A stretch of 64,000 nt of DNA from Xestospongia bergquistia. Lineage: Eukaryota; Porifera; Demospongiae; Haplosclerida; Petrosiidae. The position numbers and the translations under genes are program-made. The stretch lies in contig OZ014411.1 in the NCBI GenBank assembly GCA_963965975.1, positions 2,465,001 to 2,529,000 of the forward strand, in the 5' to 3' direction. Of the stretch, positions 11,369 to 24,349 are shown piece after piece (positions within the stretch are counted from its first letter, which is position 1; every line of letters begins with the position of its first letter). Under the pieces are notes generated by a model. It saw nothing but the letters and a program-made list of their open reading frames with translations, was not told the origin of the DNA and made no database searches.

Positions 11369-12616
11369 TAATACATTCAATACTGTTATAATGACACATT
11401 TGTTTATACATAGAAACCATCTTGTTATTGTAACTAATAACCATTTTTTTTATTTTTCATGACACTAATAATTTTTTCTACTCTGTTTCTACTCATTTTA
11501 TTATAGTTATTATTTTTATTATTAATGTGACTTCTCATTTTGTACTATTGTTCTATTGTGTTGTCAAGTTTAATAATGAATACATCAATAACAACTAATT
11601 ATAATAATTATTATATAATTAAAGTTGTAGTCTGATATTATACCTTTGAACCACATATACAAGATGAAACATAAATATGAATACCATCAGTGATATTGTA
11701 CTTTTGACTTGGATCTTTTAAATAGAACAATGTGTTCATATTAATGTAAAGGTAATAACTTAAATTAAGGTACCTTGAATATAGGAATGTAATCATCTTG
11801 TTCATCTGTTTCTGGTGTGTGTAAAATGTTTGATAAAAAACAAGATTATAATTGAAAAAATCGTCACTGTTTTAGAAGATACTGACTTCACAGACAAACA
11901 CTGACTAGAGCTACAAATATACATAATTAGCAACAGTGTCTGTGGAAAACTACAGCTATGGAATACCCTGGGAACTCCTCTAGTGACTCTCTGTCTATAT
12001 TAGCCACTAAACAGCTATGTTGATAAATAAGATATAAGTTGTTAATATCATTTTGTTTTTTCAAAAGGTCAAATACCTAGTATTTAGTATCCAATTCTTG
12101 ACCGGTATAATACTGTGGAGGAAGTGTGAGTTATAAAATTGCAAATAAAAGTATCTTAGTTACTTTTTCTTGATTGTACACCACTCCAAGGATAGACCCA
12201 AGATGCTAACATGGTTATTTTATGATGGTCTGTTCACAAAATATTTTTGCTGTCAATAATGTATGTACAATGTTATACAGGTTTCCACATTATATATTAC
12301 CATGTACAAGAAGACTTCACAGTCTGTTCCATTATATTGCATGGGGCTATGACTTTTCTAATTGAAGAAAAACATTTCATTAGTGTTCAACTTTATGCTC
12401 TTACTTTGGAATCACAATGACTCCATTTATAAATTGGTATCTTATGATTCTTTTATCCACACAAGTAATACCTAAAACATCACTGATGTCATACATGGAC
12501 TAACTAAAATTAATGTTATTTACAATATGAGGACAAGATTGATGTAAACTGGCAATTTCATATATGGTATTTGCATTTATGTCAACAACTTGTGTATGTT
12601 TTAGTGATGAGTTATT
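11369..12616. other. Intergenic, possible further minus-strand exons
   Basis: Mostly AT-rich non-coding sequence. Two short minus-strand stretches read as coding. Near 11772-11808 there is ETDEQDDYIPIFK between an AG and a GTACCT. Near 11940-11995 there is ESLEEFPGYSIAVVFHR. They may belong to the minus-strand gene at 12617-13364, but their splice sites are not convincing. Confidence 0.3.
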
Positions 12617-13364
12617 ATAATACATTGCTTTGATTTACTATTAATATCCAATGCTGTGGTAAATGAACTGGAAATAGAACAAACTCATATAGTGATAAGT
12701 CTTAATTCTTTTGGAAAGAAATCCTATGTAGCATGAAGTAGAGAACATTACCTTAGACATATTGGTGACTACATCATGTCCTCGTGCTCTTAAAATTGGT
12801 ATGAAGGTTGGATCAATTACCCATACCTTTATGTCACACTGTATTTTAGACTATAAGTAATAATCAATGCAGTCAGAATAAAACAATACCCTCTGGACAA
12901 ATTTTGAAATTGCTTTCAGATAATCCACTATGACATATGTGCAGGCATAATTATATTCAGTATAACATTATACAGACCACTTACATCTGATGACAGCCAA
13001 TTTTCTGGGACTAAAGTCCTATACTTTTCATGTTTCTGAACATCATTCCAATGTTAATTACCTTATCATCAACTTGACAGTCAGTTATAGACATATGTTA
13101 TTGAATATAAGATATATGTATAGCCTATATAAACAATTTAGTTCATAATTCAAAATTGCCTACTGTTTTCATACCCTCTCATTTGACTTGTACAGTGCCA
13201 AAACAATGTTTTCCTAATTGTAGTACATAGAGGTACATTAAGTAACTACATGTCCATATCCCTTACTGAAATGTATTGACAGTTTTTGTCAAAGTCATAG
13301 TTATAGTTCACATGATTGTCATTATACTCTATCCAGTTTGTATGAATTTTAACCAAAGCAGTGT
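12617..13364 (-). CDS. Probable multi-exon gene, possibly Ulp1/C48 protease-like (partial)
   Basis: Three minus-strand exons have matching phases and canonical sites: 13364-13267 (LVKIHTNWIEYNDNHVNY), 13035-12985 (KHEKYRTLVPENWLSSD) and 12850-12752 (DIKVWVIDPTFIPILRARGH). A fourth, from about 12683 to 12618 with a weak acceptor, reads FVLFPVHLPQHWILIV before a TAA. The PVH...HW pattern resembles the catalytic His region of Ulp1/SENP-type cysteine proteases; that is a motif resemblance only. After the TAA another frame stays open with QVVDINANTIYEIASLH, which suggests a frameshift or a missed intron. Upstream exons would fall in or beyond the minisatellite at 13393. The exon chain is moderately sure; the family is not. 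Confidence 0.4.
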
Positions 13365-13392
13365 CTAAGTATGTCAATATAAACATTGATAA

Positions 13393-16300
13393 GTACATTA
13401 TTATTATTGCTATATACAGTGTCCTATATGAGTCTCTTTACCATGATGTATCTGTACATTATTATTATTGCTATACACAGTGTCCTGTATGAGTCTCTTT
13501 ACCATGATGTATCTGTACATTATTATTATTGCTGTATACAGTGTCCTGTATGAGTCTCTTTACCATGATGTATCTGTACATTATTATTATTGCTATACAC
13601 AGTGTCCTGTATGAGTCTCTTTACCATGATGTATCTGTACATTATTATTATTGCTGTATACAGTGTCCTGTATGAGTCTCTTTACCATGATGTATCTGTA
13701 CATTATTATTATTGCTATACACAGTGTCCTGTATGAGTCTCTTTACCATGATGTATCTGTACATTATTATTATTGCTGTATACAGTGTCCTGTATGAGTC
13801 TCTTTACCATGATGTATCTGTACATTATTATTATTGCTATACACAGTGTCCTGTATGAGTCTCTTTACCATGATGTATCTGTACATTATTATTATTGCTG
13901 TATACAGTGTCCTGTATGAGTCTCTTTACCATGATGTATCTGTACATTATTATTATTGCTATACACAGTGTCCTGTATGAGTCTCTTTACCATGATGTAT
14001 CTGTACATTATTATTATTGCTGTATACAGTGTCCTGTATGAGTCTCTTTACCATGATGTATCTGTACATTATTATTATTGCTGTATACAGTGTCCTGTAT
14101 GAGTCTCTTTACCATGATGTATCTGTACATTATTATTATTGCTATACACAGTGTCCTGTATGAGTCTCTTTACCATGATGTATCTGTACATTATTATTAT
14201 TGCTGTATACAGTGTCCTGTATGAGTCTCTTTACCATGATGTATCTGTACATTATTATTATTGCTGTATACAGTGTCCTGTATGAGTCTCTTTACCATGA
14301 TGTATCTGTACATTATTATTATTGCTATACACAGTGTCCTGTATGAGTCTCTTTACCATGATGTATCTGTACATTATTATTATTGCTATACACAGTGTCC
14401 TGTATGAGTCTCTTTACCATGATGTATCTGTACATTATTATTATTGCTATACACAGTGTCCTGTATGAGTCTCTTTACCATGATGTATCTGTACATTATT
14501 ATTATTGCTGTATACAGTGTCCTGTATGAGTCTCTTTACCATGATGTATCTGTACATTATTATTATTGCTGTATACAGTGTCCTGTATGAGTCTCTTTAC
14601 CATGATGTATCTGTACATTATTATTATTGCTATACACAGTGTCCTGTATGAGTCTCTTTACCATGATGTATCTGTACATTATTATTATTGCTGTATACAG
14701 TGTCCTGTATGAGTCTCTTTACCATGATGTATCTGTACATTATTATTATTGCTGTATACAGTGTCCTGTATGAGTCTCTTTACCATGATGTATCTGTACA
14801 TTATTATTATTGCTGTATACAGTGTCCTGTATGAGTCTCTTTACCATGATGTATCTGTACATTATTATTATTGCTGTATACAGTGTCCTGTATGAGTCTC
14901 TTTACCATGATGTATCTGTACATTATTATTATTGCTGTATACAGTGTCCTGTATGAGTCTCTTTACCATGATGTATCTGTACATTATTATTATTGCTGTA
15001 TACAGTGTCCTGTATGAGTCTCTTTACCATGATGTATCTGTACATTATTATTATTGCTGTATACAGTGTCCTGTATGAGTCTCTTTACCATGATGTATCT
15101 ATACATTATTATTATTGCTGTATACAGTAGTGTCCTGTATGAGTCTCTTTACCATGATGTATCTGTACATTATTATTATTGCTGTATACAGTGTCCTGTA
15201 TGAGTCTCTTTACCATGATGTATCTGTACATTATTATTATTGCTGTATACAGTGTCCTGTATGAGTCTCTTTACCATGATGTATCTGTACATTATTATTA
15301 TTGCTGTATACAGTGTCCTGTATGAGTCTCTTTACCATGATGTATCTGTACATTATTATTATTGTTGTATACAGTGTCCTGTATGAGTCTCTTTACCATG
15401 ATGTATCTGTACATTATTATTATTGCTATACACAGTGTCCTGTATGAGTCTCTTTACCATGATGTATCTGTACATTATTATTATTGCTGTATACAGTGTC
15501 CTGTATGAGTCTCTTTACCATGATGTATCTGTACATTATTATTATTGCTGTATACAGTGTCCTGTATGAGTCTCTTTACCATGATGTATCTGTACATTAT
15601 TATTATTGCTGTATACAGTGTCCTGTATGAGTCTCTTTACCATGATGTATCTGTACATTATTATTATTGCTGTATACAGTGTCCTGTATGAGTCTCTTTA
15701 CCATGATGTATCTGTACATTATTATTATTGCTGTATACAGTGTCCTGTATGAGTCTCTTTACCATGATGTATCTGTACATTATTATTATTGCTGTATACA
15801 GTGTCCTGTATGAGTCTCTTTACCATGATGTATCTGTACATTATTATTATTGCTGTATACAGTGTCCTGTATGAGTCTCTTTACCATGATGTATCTGTAC
15901 ATTATTATTATTGCTGTATACAGTAGTGTCCTGTATGAGTCTCTTTACCATGATGTATCTGTACATTATTATTATTGCAGTATACAGTGTCCTGTATGAG
16001 TCTCTTTACCATGATGTATCTGTACATTATTATTATTGCTATACACAGTGTCCTGTATGAGTCTCTTTACCATGATGTATCTGTACATTATTATTATTGC
16101 TGTATACAGTGTCCTGTATGAGTCTCTTTACCATGATGTATCTGTACATTATTATTATTGCTGTATACAGTGTCCTGTATGAGTCTCTTTACCATGATGT
16201 ATCTGTACATTATTATTATTGCTGTATACAGTAGTGTCCTGTATGAGTCTCTTTACCATGATGTATCTGTACATTATTATTATTGCAGTATACAGTGTCC

Positions 16301-16705
16301 TGTATGAGTCTCTTTACCATGATGTATCTGTACATTATTATTATTGCTATACACAGTGTCCTGTATGAGTCTCTTTACCATGATGTATCTGTACATTATT
16401 ATTATTGCTGTATACAGTGTCCTGTATGAGTCTCTTTACCATGATGTATCTGTACATTATTATTATTGCTGTATACAGTGTCCTGTATGAGTCTCTTTAC
16501 CATGATGTATCTGTACATTATTATTATTGATGTATACAGTAGTGTCCTGTATGAGTCTCTTTACCATGATGTATCTGTACATTATTATTATTGATGTATA
16601 CAGTAGTGTCCTGTATGAGTCTCTTTACCATGATGTATCTATACATTATTATTATTGCTGTATACAGTGTCCTGTATGAGTCTCTTTACCATGATGTATC
16701 TGTAC
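13393..16705. repeat. 61-bp minisatellite, about 54 units
   Basis: Tandem units of 61 bp built around GTGTCCTGTATGAGTCTCTT, then TACCATGATGTATCTGTACA and (TTA)n. Units differ mainly at one spot: GCTATACACAG (type A) or GCTGTATACAG (type B). A and B alternate for the first ten or so units; later units are mostly B. A few units carry an extra AGT (CAGTAGTGTCC) or other single changes (GCAGTATACAG, GATGTATACAG). The near identity over 3.3 kb implies recent unequal exchange or array homogenisation. The array stops abruptly at the Penelope-like element. Confidence 0.97.
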
Positions 16706-18102
16706 CTAAAATACACAAAACGGAAGTTCCTCTTAGACCCATTGTGTGTACTATTGGATCGGCTACATATAACTTAACAAAAGAACTTAATAGGATACTT
16801 TCCCCTCTTGTTGGAAAAACGGACAGTTATGTCAAAAATTCTTCCCATTTTGTTAGTTCCATCTCTCATCTTAATCTGGAAAAAAATGACTTACTTGTCA
16901 GTTTTGATGTTAAGAGTTTGTTCACCAGGGTACCCATCAATGATGCCCTCACCATCATCAAGGATAGATTAATATTAGATGAGGATCTAGGAAATAGAAC
17001 CACTATGACCCCACTTCAGATCTGTCATCTAGTAGAACTATGCCTCAGATCAACCTTCTTCAGGTTTGGAGATAAACTCTATGAACAGACGGACGGTACA
17101 GCCATGGGTTCACCACTATCACCCACAGTAGCCAATATTTTTATGGAAGATTTTGAAATGACTGCTATCTCAACCTCTCATCTACAACCAAAACTGTGGA
17201 GAAGATACGTTGATGACACCTTCGTCATCTGGCCTCACAACAGCTCTTCCTTACAGGATTTTCTGTCCCACATCAATAGCCTACACGATAGGATTGAGTT
17301 CACAATGGAGATGGAAGTTAACAACTCTATTGCCTTCTTAGATGTACTCATCTCAAAGAATAACAACAGGCTTACTACAACAGTTTACAGGAAACCCACC
17401 CATACTGACAGATACCTGAATTACAGATCTAATCACCATCCACTTCTCAAATCAGGTATCATCAATTGTCTCAAGGAGAGAGCTATCAACGTATGCTCAG
17501 AGGATACACTCCCCCATGAGATAAATAGACTACATGGCGTCTTCAGAGCTAACGGTTTCCCATCTAGAAGGATTTACTATGGCCTTAATCAATCTAAACC
17601 TAAGAAGAGTACAACAGTTGCTCCAACATCATCTGAAGAATCCTTGACAACAGAAAAGAAGAAGAGAACCCTTGTCCTTCCTTATGTCAAAGGCCTAAGT
17701 GAAGGCATCAGCCAAGCTTGTCGTTCCCTCAACATCAAAACTGCATTTACCTCTAGAAATACACTTAGGAGATCCCTATCACATGTCAAGATCCCTACTC
17801 CACCAGAGGATAAAGTGGGAGTCATCTATGAGATCCCTTGCGAATGTGGTGCTGTATACATTGGAGAAACTGGCAGAACAATGAAAATAAGAAAAGCTAA
17901 ACACAAGAGGGCTGTTAAAAATGGTGATACCACCAATGCTTTGGCTCTCCACTTCATCAAAACAGGACACAAGATTCTATGGGATGAGTGCAGAATACTT
18001 GCTACACAAAACATCACAGGGCCTATACCAGTAATAGCAGTTTTAAAGGAGACTTGTTGTCCCAGCTTGTTCAGAACTGGAAACCATAGCAGTTGGCCCT
18101 AA
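16701..18102 (+). mobile_element. Penelope-like element: RT plus GIY-YIG endonuclease, 5'-truncated
   Basis: The open frame (real homology starts at VPKIHK, about 16704) encodes Penelope-type reverse transcriptase: PLRPIVCTIGSATYNLTKEL, SFDVKSLFTRVP, GTAMGSPLSPTVANIFME, the catalytic YVDD (about 17206-17217), FLDVLI and VYRKPTHTDRYLNYRSNHHP. A GIY-YIG domain follows (VGVIYEIPCECGAVYIGETG near 17817-17873, then HKRAVKNG and HFIKTGHKILWD). The amino-terminal RT part is absent; in its place is the 61-bp minisatellite, which happens to keep the frame open back to 16591. The sequence after ILWDECRILA no longer looks like the family, so the 3' end is damaged or frame-shifted. Both catalytic parts look well preserved, suggesting a fairly recent copy, though it is not autonomous as it stands. 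Confidence 0.92.
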
Positions 18103-18830
18103 TTTGTCAGCCATGTAGGAACATGGCTACTAGAAAATCAGTTGTCTCGTCAGAAAACAGACTCAAACATCATTGTTGCAAGAGCTGATAATCATATAGT
18201 AATCAACCCAACTAATACACCAGCTACAATACAAAGACAACTTCATTAAGTCAGTTGACTGATGATGATCAACTCCTAGTATCTGTTGTTGGAACAGCAC
18301 AGACTTAACTGATTGTAATAATAAAAGAAAGAGTTTATGGGAAACAGCTCAAAAATCAGAGAGTGACAGATATTCAAACAGAACAACTTTATCAAGTTCT
18401 TTTAATGTATGCTGATGTTTTCCTGAAAATGATAGTGATGTAGGTTTTACTGATGCTATAAAGCATACCATCAACACTGGAAGAGTATCCTTGTCAGACA
18501 CTCACCTTGAAGAATTTCGAATCATCTTCAATCAAAGACAAGTAAATTGATTAATCAAATGTTACAAAACAACAACAAAAGTCTACTAGTCCATCAGTTG
18601 TATTAGTTTAAATAAAACATGGTTCTGTTTGGTGTAATTTCTTAAATTATGATTTCTCAGACGATGAACAAGATTATGACCATATTGACACATTGACATG
18701 CAATGTTCATCAGTATCCGGTTTGAACTTGTTGGCCACCAGATCAGTTAGGTCCCTATATCACTTGATAATATGGGATGTATTCTTTTTCAAAGAAGGAA
18801 GCAATGTAGAACATAATTAGACAATCAGAA
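18103..18830 (+). pseudogene. Ty3/gypsy-like polyprotein relic
   Basis: Short broken frames resemble the protease-RT linker of Ty3/gypsy elements. They read IIVARADNHIVINPTNTPA (from about 18169), SQLTDDDQLLVSVV (about 18253), LYQVLLMYADVF (about 18391) and, one frame over, DAIKHTINTGRVSLSD. The YADVFPEN...KHTINTG order is typical just before the RT of these elements. Stops and at least one frameshift are present, and no LTRs or RT core were seen. Tentative. Confidence 0.4.
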
Positions 18831-19617
18831 CCAGGCACCTATTCATGTGGGCAATGGACAATTCATAATTTGTATAATTAATCTATTAAACTAACAAAGT
18901 ATTATATTTCTTTTTAACTCAGTTAATCAATCTATATATCATGTAACATGTAATGTTTTGTGATTGTTTATTAAGTCATTTTATTACATTATATTTTGGC
19001 AACAATTTATACGCAATCAGTTTCTACTTAATTGGTCTGCTATTGCACTAGCTGGCCACCATATATGAAATCAATGATCTCACTATTCTAGATAAAGTTA
19101 TTTATAAAACAATTACAACATATACGTTTCTCCTTTACACATTAAAAATCAGATGACTTGATAGAAAATAACAGAAAAGGATTACATATGTAAAGACACA
19201 AGTAAGTAATCATAGTAAGGAGGAAAGTAAACAAAGATAGTTGAAGTATTTAAAAGAACCTAACTCAATAGACCATTCAGTTTTACGACATGTTATGTTT
19301 GTAGTAAGTACAGCCCTTCTACTCTACCAATACATTCAAGTCAATAAATCTGTTTATATATCAGTACATCAATTATCTATCTTTCTAGCCATTAATCATT
19401 TATCCAAACATCCATACTAATTACATAAATGTGTTCGTTATTTACTTACTGAATTCATTCTTTAAGTATAAACTGTCAGACAGTTATTAATTTTATTTAC
19501 ATGTTAATTCTATAGTTAGTACTACAATTATATATATATATAGTGATAGAGATATATCTAACTTAACATATGATTATATATGTCTCAATAATAGAAGATA
19601 GAGAGTACATGTACTGT
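18831..19617. other. Intergenic, nothing recognised
   Basis: AT-rich sequence with a short TATATATA run near 19531. No exon, RNA gene or repeat boundary was identified. Confidence 0.4.
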
Positions 19618-20213
19618 AGTATATGTTGTTATATTACATGTAGTCTAGTATATGACATGTGTTGTTATATTACATGTATTATATTATGTGACATGTGTTG
19701 TTATATTACATGTATTATAGTATATGACATGTGTTGTTATATTACATGTATTATATTATGTGACATGTGTTGTTATATTACATGTATTATAGTATATGAC
19801 ATGTGTTGTTATATTACATGTATTATAGTATATGACATGTGTTGTTATATTACATATATTCTAGTATATGACGTGTCTTGTTACATTACATGTACTCTAG
19901 TATATGACATGTGTTGTTATATTATATGTATTATAATATATTACATGTGTTGTTATATTACATGTATTATAGTATATGACATGTGTTGTTATATTACATG
20001 TATTATAGCATATGACATGTGTTGTTATATTACATGTATTATAGCATATGACATGTGTTGTTATATTACATGTATTATAGCATGTGTTGTTATATTACAT
20101 GTATTATAGCATATGACATGTGTTGTTATATTACATGTATTATAGCATATGACATGTGTTGTTATATTACATGTACTCTAGTTTATGACATGTGTTGTTA
20201 TATTACATATATT
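19618..20213. repeat. 36-bp minisatellite, about 16 units
   Basis: Units of 36 bp (ATGACATGTGTTGTTATATT, then ACATGTATTATAGTAT) with single-base variants and some shortened units (for example near 20080). Because 36 is a multiple of 3 and the unit lacks stops in one frame, it gives a spurious 179-codon frame of repeated CCYITCIIVYDM. Confidence 0.93.
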
Positions 20214-20981
20214 GTACTTAGTATATGTACTTTGTCACTTAGTTAATCACACCCTTTTAACCACTAAACATGTAAACATATACTTATGATATAATAAAGT
20301 ACATTCATGTTATGATAATATACTTACTACATTGTTAATATACTGTAGTATATGAGTTATAGTCTATATACTAGTATTAACACTAAACTATTATATCTTC
20401 TCAATAAAAGATTGTACTTTTTATATCATTAGTTAAGTTATTATAATGTGAAGTCTTAAATGTTGTAATAATATAATCAATTTCATTTCTGTTCTGGATA
20501 CTACTTAAAGTACTTTCTTTGTTAAATTAAAACAATCTCTGATATGATGACTAACACACACACACACACACATACACATTCTAAGTTATTAAAATTAACA
20601 CAAACAAACTTGTTAAAACATTTCTAACATAATAATAACATCATAGTAGTGTTCAAACAAGATCAAAGTAGTAATGGAAATATAATAATTCCTAAATAAT
20701 AACAAAGTATTAGAATTTATAACCACATTCATTTTTAATCCTACATTACCTTTATATATATAATTACTGTTATGACAATTATGTAACTACTATATACAAG
20801 ATGTCCATATTACCATTACTATTGTGGTCTTGTTTGAGATATTTTAATATCATCATTACCTTTTATATAATTTTATTATTAACTTATATAATTATAAATG
20901 TATCTTGTTAATTAATATAATATTATATAATCATTGATATCAGATCATTCTTTATAATTATATTTATTGTTCTATTACAGG
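20214..20981. other. Intergenic with (AC)n run
   Basis: AT-rich, with a short (AC)n microsatellite at about 20560-20577. The last 50 bp before 20982 match the intron preceding the PDZ exon of the MAGUK gene at 9754. Confidence 0.5.
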
Positions 20982-21111
20982 TATGTAGTGGTGATCAAAT
21001 CCCTAACATCAATGGACATAACACACAAGGACTGACATTATATGATGCTAGTCAACTTTTACAGAGTGTGTCTGGTGATCTTCAGTTGACTGTAATGGAG
21101 AACCGAGCTAG
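20982..21111 (+). pseudogene. Isolated duplicate of a MAGUK PDZ exon
   Basis: A copy of exon 9754-9883, still open and with both splice sites (TTACAG before, GTAAGT after). It reads CSGDQIPNINGHNTQGLTLY, then DASQLLQSVSGDLQLTV. Changes against the parent include Y to C, L to P in GDQIL, and V to M near the end. No neighbouring PDZ or SH3 exon is present, so it is a stranded exon. Confidence 0.75.
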
Positions 21112-22749
21112 TAAGTTATAACTTATAATAAGTAGATGAACACACCCACTGAGCTGGTAGGTTATAACTTATAATAACTAATGCCAAATATAGTTGTAGT
21201 TATGTTGTATCAAGTATGAGCTTTATAGGGTGTGGTTCTATACATTGTTCATTTTATAATAAGATTATATTCATTAGAGATTGTCTAAAAACTTGTTTAA
21301 TGATGTGACTATCAAAGGAAAGGTAAATTAGGTTAAAATTGTTGTGATCAGTTTGTAAAGTAGAAAGTTAAAGCTTTGAAGCACAATCTATCATATCATA
21401 TTGTACTATGTATAGTACTTTATTGTACAATAATTATTATTATGATAGTATATTAACAATGTCATCTATTATAATTATAGTTCAATTATAGTATTGTGTA
21501 GCAGCACTCCAGTCAATTGATAACATTGATATAACTACATGTATATCATTCAAGTCTTATTTAGTAGAAACATTAACAGCTATAACTTTTCCAACTGTGA
21601 CTTCCTCACTCTTCCTCAAATTATGGTCACTCTTTTAATAGTAACAATCTCCTATCAATACTAGATAATATTGTATAGTTTATTTCCATATAATCTAAGA
21701 TTAAACCAAATATATGTACTGGATACTATTAATACTTCAAGATACATTGATTTGTATCTGGTATATGTGTAACTACTAAATTAAGGATTATTATTAACCC
21801 CCCGAATCACTTAATATATATAAATATAATTAATTTATGATTATAATAATCTTGTTATAAACAAATACATTGTTTTCTAGATATAGTATCCATTCATGTC
21901 TTCAATAAACTACATAGAGTACTTATTGCCTTCAATATTGACTGTCATAACAGTATAATGCTATATTATAGTAATATTATTATTTGTAATAGTAGTCTAA
22001 AGTTTAGTGTTCTCTTTAGGTATGATATATTTGTATAGTACTCATTTTCTTGTTATTAAAGTAACTTCTATATATTCCTAATAATATAATAATGTTGATA
22101 TTATAGGTATTATATTAGTTATACTTTGACATATATAATGCTAACATTATATTTATTATATATTGTTATATATGAGGGAGTACACTTGTCACAACTTTAC
22201 TATCATAGCTAGAGTTGTACACAGTAACTGTGACATTCCATAATAATGAGTCATTGTATTAAAAGTGATTTGTTTTAATGACTTGACTTCATCTTGTCTC
22301 CTGTCCTACTCCTTCCCATGAAGTAGTTGGTTGGACTACAACAGAACACTTGGTCTAACCCTATGATGTTTTTTGTGTGTTTTTTGGTGTAGCTATTCAT
22401 TCATATCTCAGTAATAGTCATATCATGATGTTCATGTTTACTATTAACATAAATACTGAAATGGTTGATAGACCTTTAGTAAATTTTAATTTTTTTAAAA
22501 ACTATAAAACTAATGAGATATATTTATAAATAAATATTAAAATTTATTATAAACAGTACAGTGATATTATTACATGATCTTATCTGTGCTAAGGTATGTA
22601 ATGAGAAGATAGACTGTACATAATGAAATATTGTATGTCCAATATCTTACTGTTTATAATTTGAATAGTCAGCCATTTTTCTTTCTTAACTATACCAAAC
22701 AATGTACATACATTACAATGATTGTTATTATATTTTCTCCTAATTACAG
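21112..22749. other. Duplicated non-coding DNA before the second GUK-exon copy
   Basis: AT-rich. The segment from about 21890 to 22580 is repeated at about 24770-25410, so it belongs to a tandem duplication unit that also carries the GUK exons. From about 22588 it matches the MAGUK intron at 10640-10800. Confidence 0.6.
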
Positions 22750-23280
22750 GGTTCATATCATGGAGTATATAGTGTCTCTGATAAAGTTACTCTTCATCTC
22801 CTTACAGCACTACAACCAATAGTTCTACAGACACCAACTGATACAGCATCTTTAATGGAACAAGTCAAGTTCACTAAGATAACTGTAGACGGTAAGTAGA
22901 CCACACATGTCCATGTTGACTACATTTGTGTAATATCATAACATATTAAACATTGTAAATTATATTAAATATAAAGATATAGTTATTTAGTAATCAAATA
23001 ATAAATACATTTATAATATCATTTTACTATTATCATTAATTGTAATAAAGTGACATGACTTGTCAATATTTTAGTTCCATACATGTACCACTTTATATAT
23101 TATAATTTATACAGTTATAATGACATATAAACTATATACATCTAATACTAACATTACTATATTATTATTGTAGGTTACTTGTCTGGTAATAAGAAGAGTG
23201 ACTTAGTGAGTCAAGCTATTGATCAAGTCCATCAACTTCGATCCCTTCCAGTATGGAGACCAATGGGTATTATTCATTAA
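22750..23280 (+). pseudogene. Second copy of the MAGUK terminal (GUK) exons
   Basis: Exons 22750-22891 (GSYHGVYSVSDKVTLHLL...) and about 23174-23280 (GYLSGNKKSDLVSQAIDQVH... WRPMGIIH, stop TAA) duplicate 10800-11330. Unlike the first copy it keeps the consensus acceptor AATTACAG, and both exons are open. No upstream SH3 exon is near, so by itself it is a fragment. It could act as an alternative 3' end for the gene at 7.35 kb only if splicing spans about 12 kb. Confidence 0.7.
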
Positions 23281-24349
23281 CAGTTACATACTACACTACT
23301 AATATTTCTTTTAATAAATAATACACACTCAATACTGTTATAATGACACATTAGTTTGTACATAGAAACTATCTTGTTATTGTAACTAATAACCATTTTT
23401 TTTATTTTTCATGACACTAATAATTTTTTCTATTCTGTTTCTACTCTTTTTATTATAGTTATTATTTTTATTATTAATGTTACTTCTCATTTTGTACTAT
23501 TGTTCTATTGTGTTGTCAAATTTAATAATAAATACATCAATAATAACTAATACATCAACAACAACTAATATTATATAATTAAGATCGTTGTCTGATATTT
23601 TACCTTTGAACCATATACAAGATGAAACATGAATATAAACACTACATCAGTTTATTGGATGTGATGTTTACAGTGTTAATATCTGTCACTGATATTAGTA
23701 CTCTTAATGATCATGATCATGATTAGCTAGGGTTGAAAAATATTCAGCTAGACAGCTTGTAAAGAAGCTTCTCAGTGTGATGATATTGGAACTATTGACA
23801 ATGTCAGCAGCTGATTCACAATATCATAGAACCTGTGGTTATATAACAATATTATAATATTAATTATTTTTTTAATAGCTATGTAATTTATGACAGAGAA
23901 TGTTGTTCTAATGCTAACATAGCACTATGAAATATTTTGTAATTAATGTGACATATTCATTATCTTTTAAAACATATAAATTTTAGACTTTATAGTTAAT
24001 TAAGTATGTGAGTGGGTGTTGTGTTAGTAGCAAGTTTGGTTTACCTACAAGAAGTTATCATCTTGAACATATTCCACATGTTACAACAATATGAGGTTGA
24101 TCACACAACTCTCTTACTATCTATTGTCTGTTATCACTCTATCACTTCTATCTCTCCCAATTAATCATGAATAGAAGATTAATACTGAGTAGCTATACAA
24201 CTGGATACAAAGTATACATTACTATTATTATTAGTAGTAGTAGTATAAATATTTTATTTTTATAATGTGACAAAGCTTTTGTTATTTTCAATCTGAGGAC
24301 CACCGAAGTTCTGCCAACACCCACCCAATCACGTGATGTCATCGAACTG
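23281..24349. other. Intergenic, partly the duplicated MAGUK 3' flank
   Basis: 23281-23580 copies the flank after 11330, including AATAAA near 23313. The remainder is AT-rich with no recognised exon. Confidence 0.45.

Noticed and set aside
13393..16705. Regular repeats as a CRISPR-like array
   Set aside because: The 61-bp units are contiguous with no unique spacers, and the context is eukaryotic. It is a minisatellite.
19570..20246. Cysteine/tyrosine-rich repeat protein of 179 codons
   Set aside because: The frame is a by-product of the 36-bp tandem repeat. There is no splice or start context and no selection signal visible.
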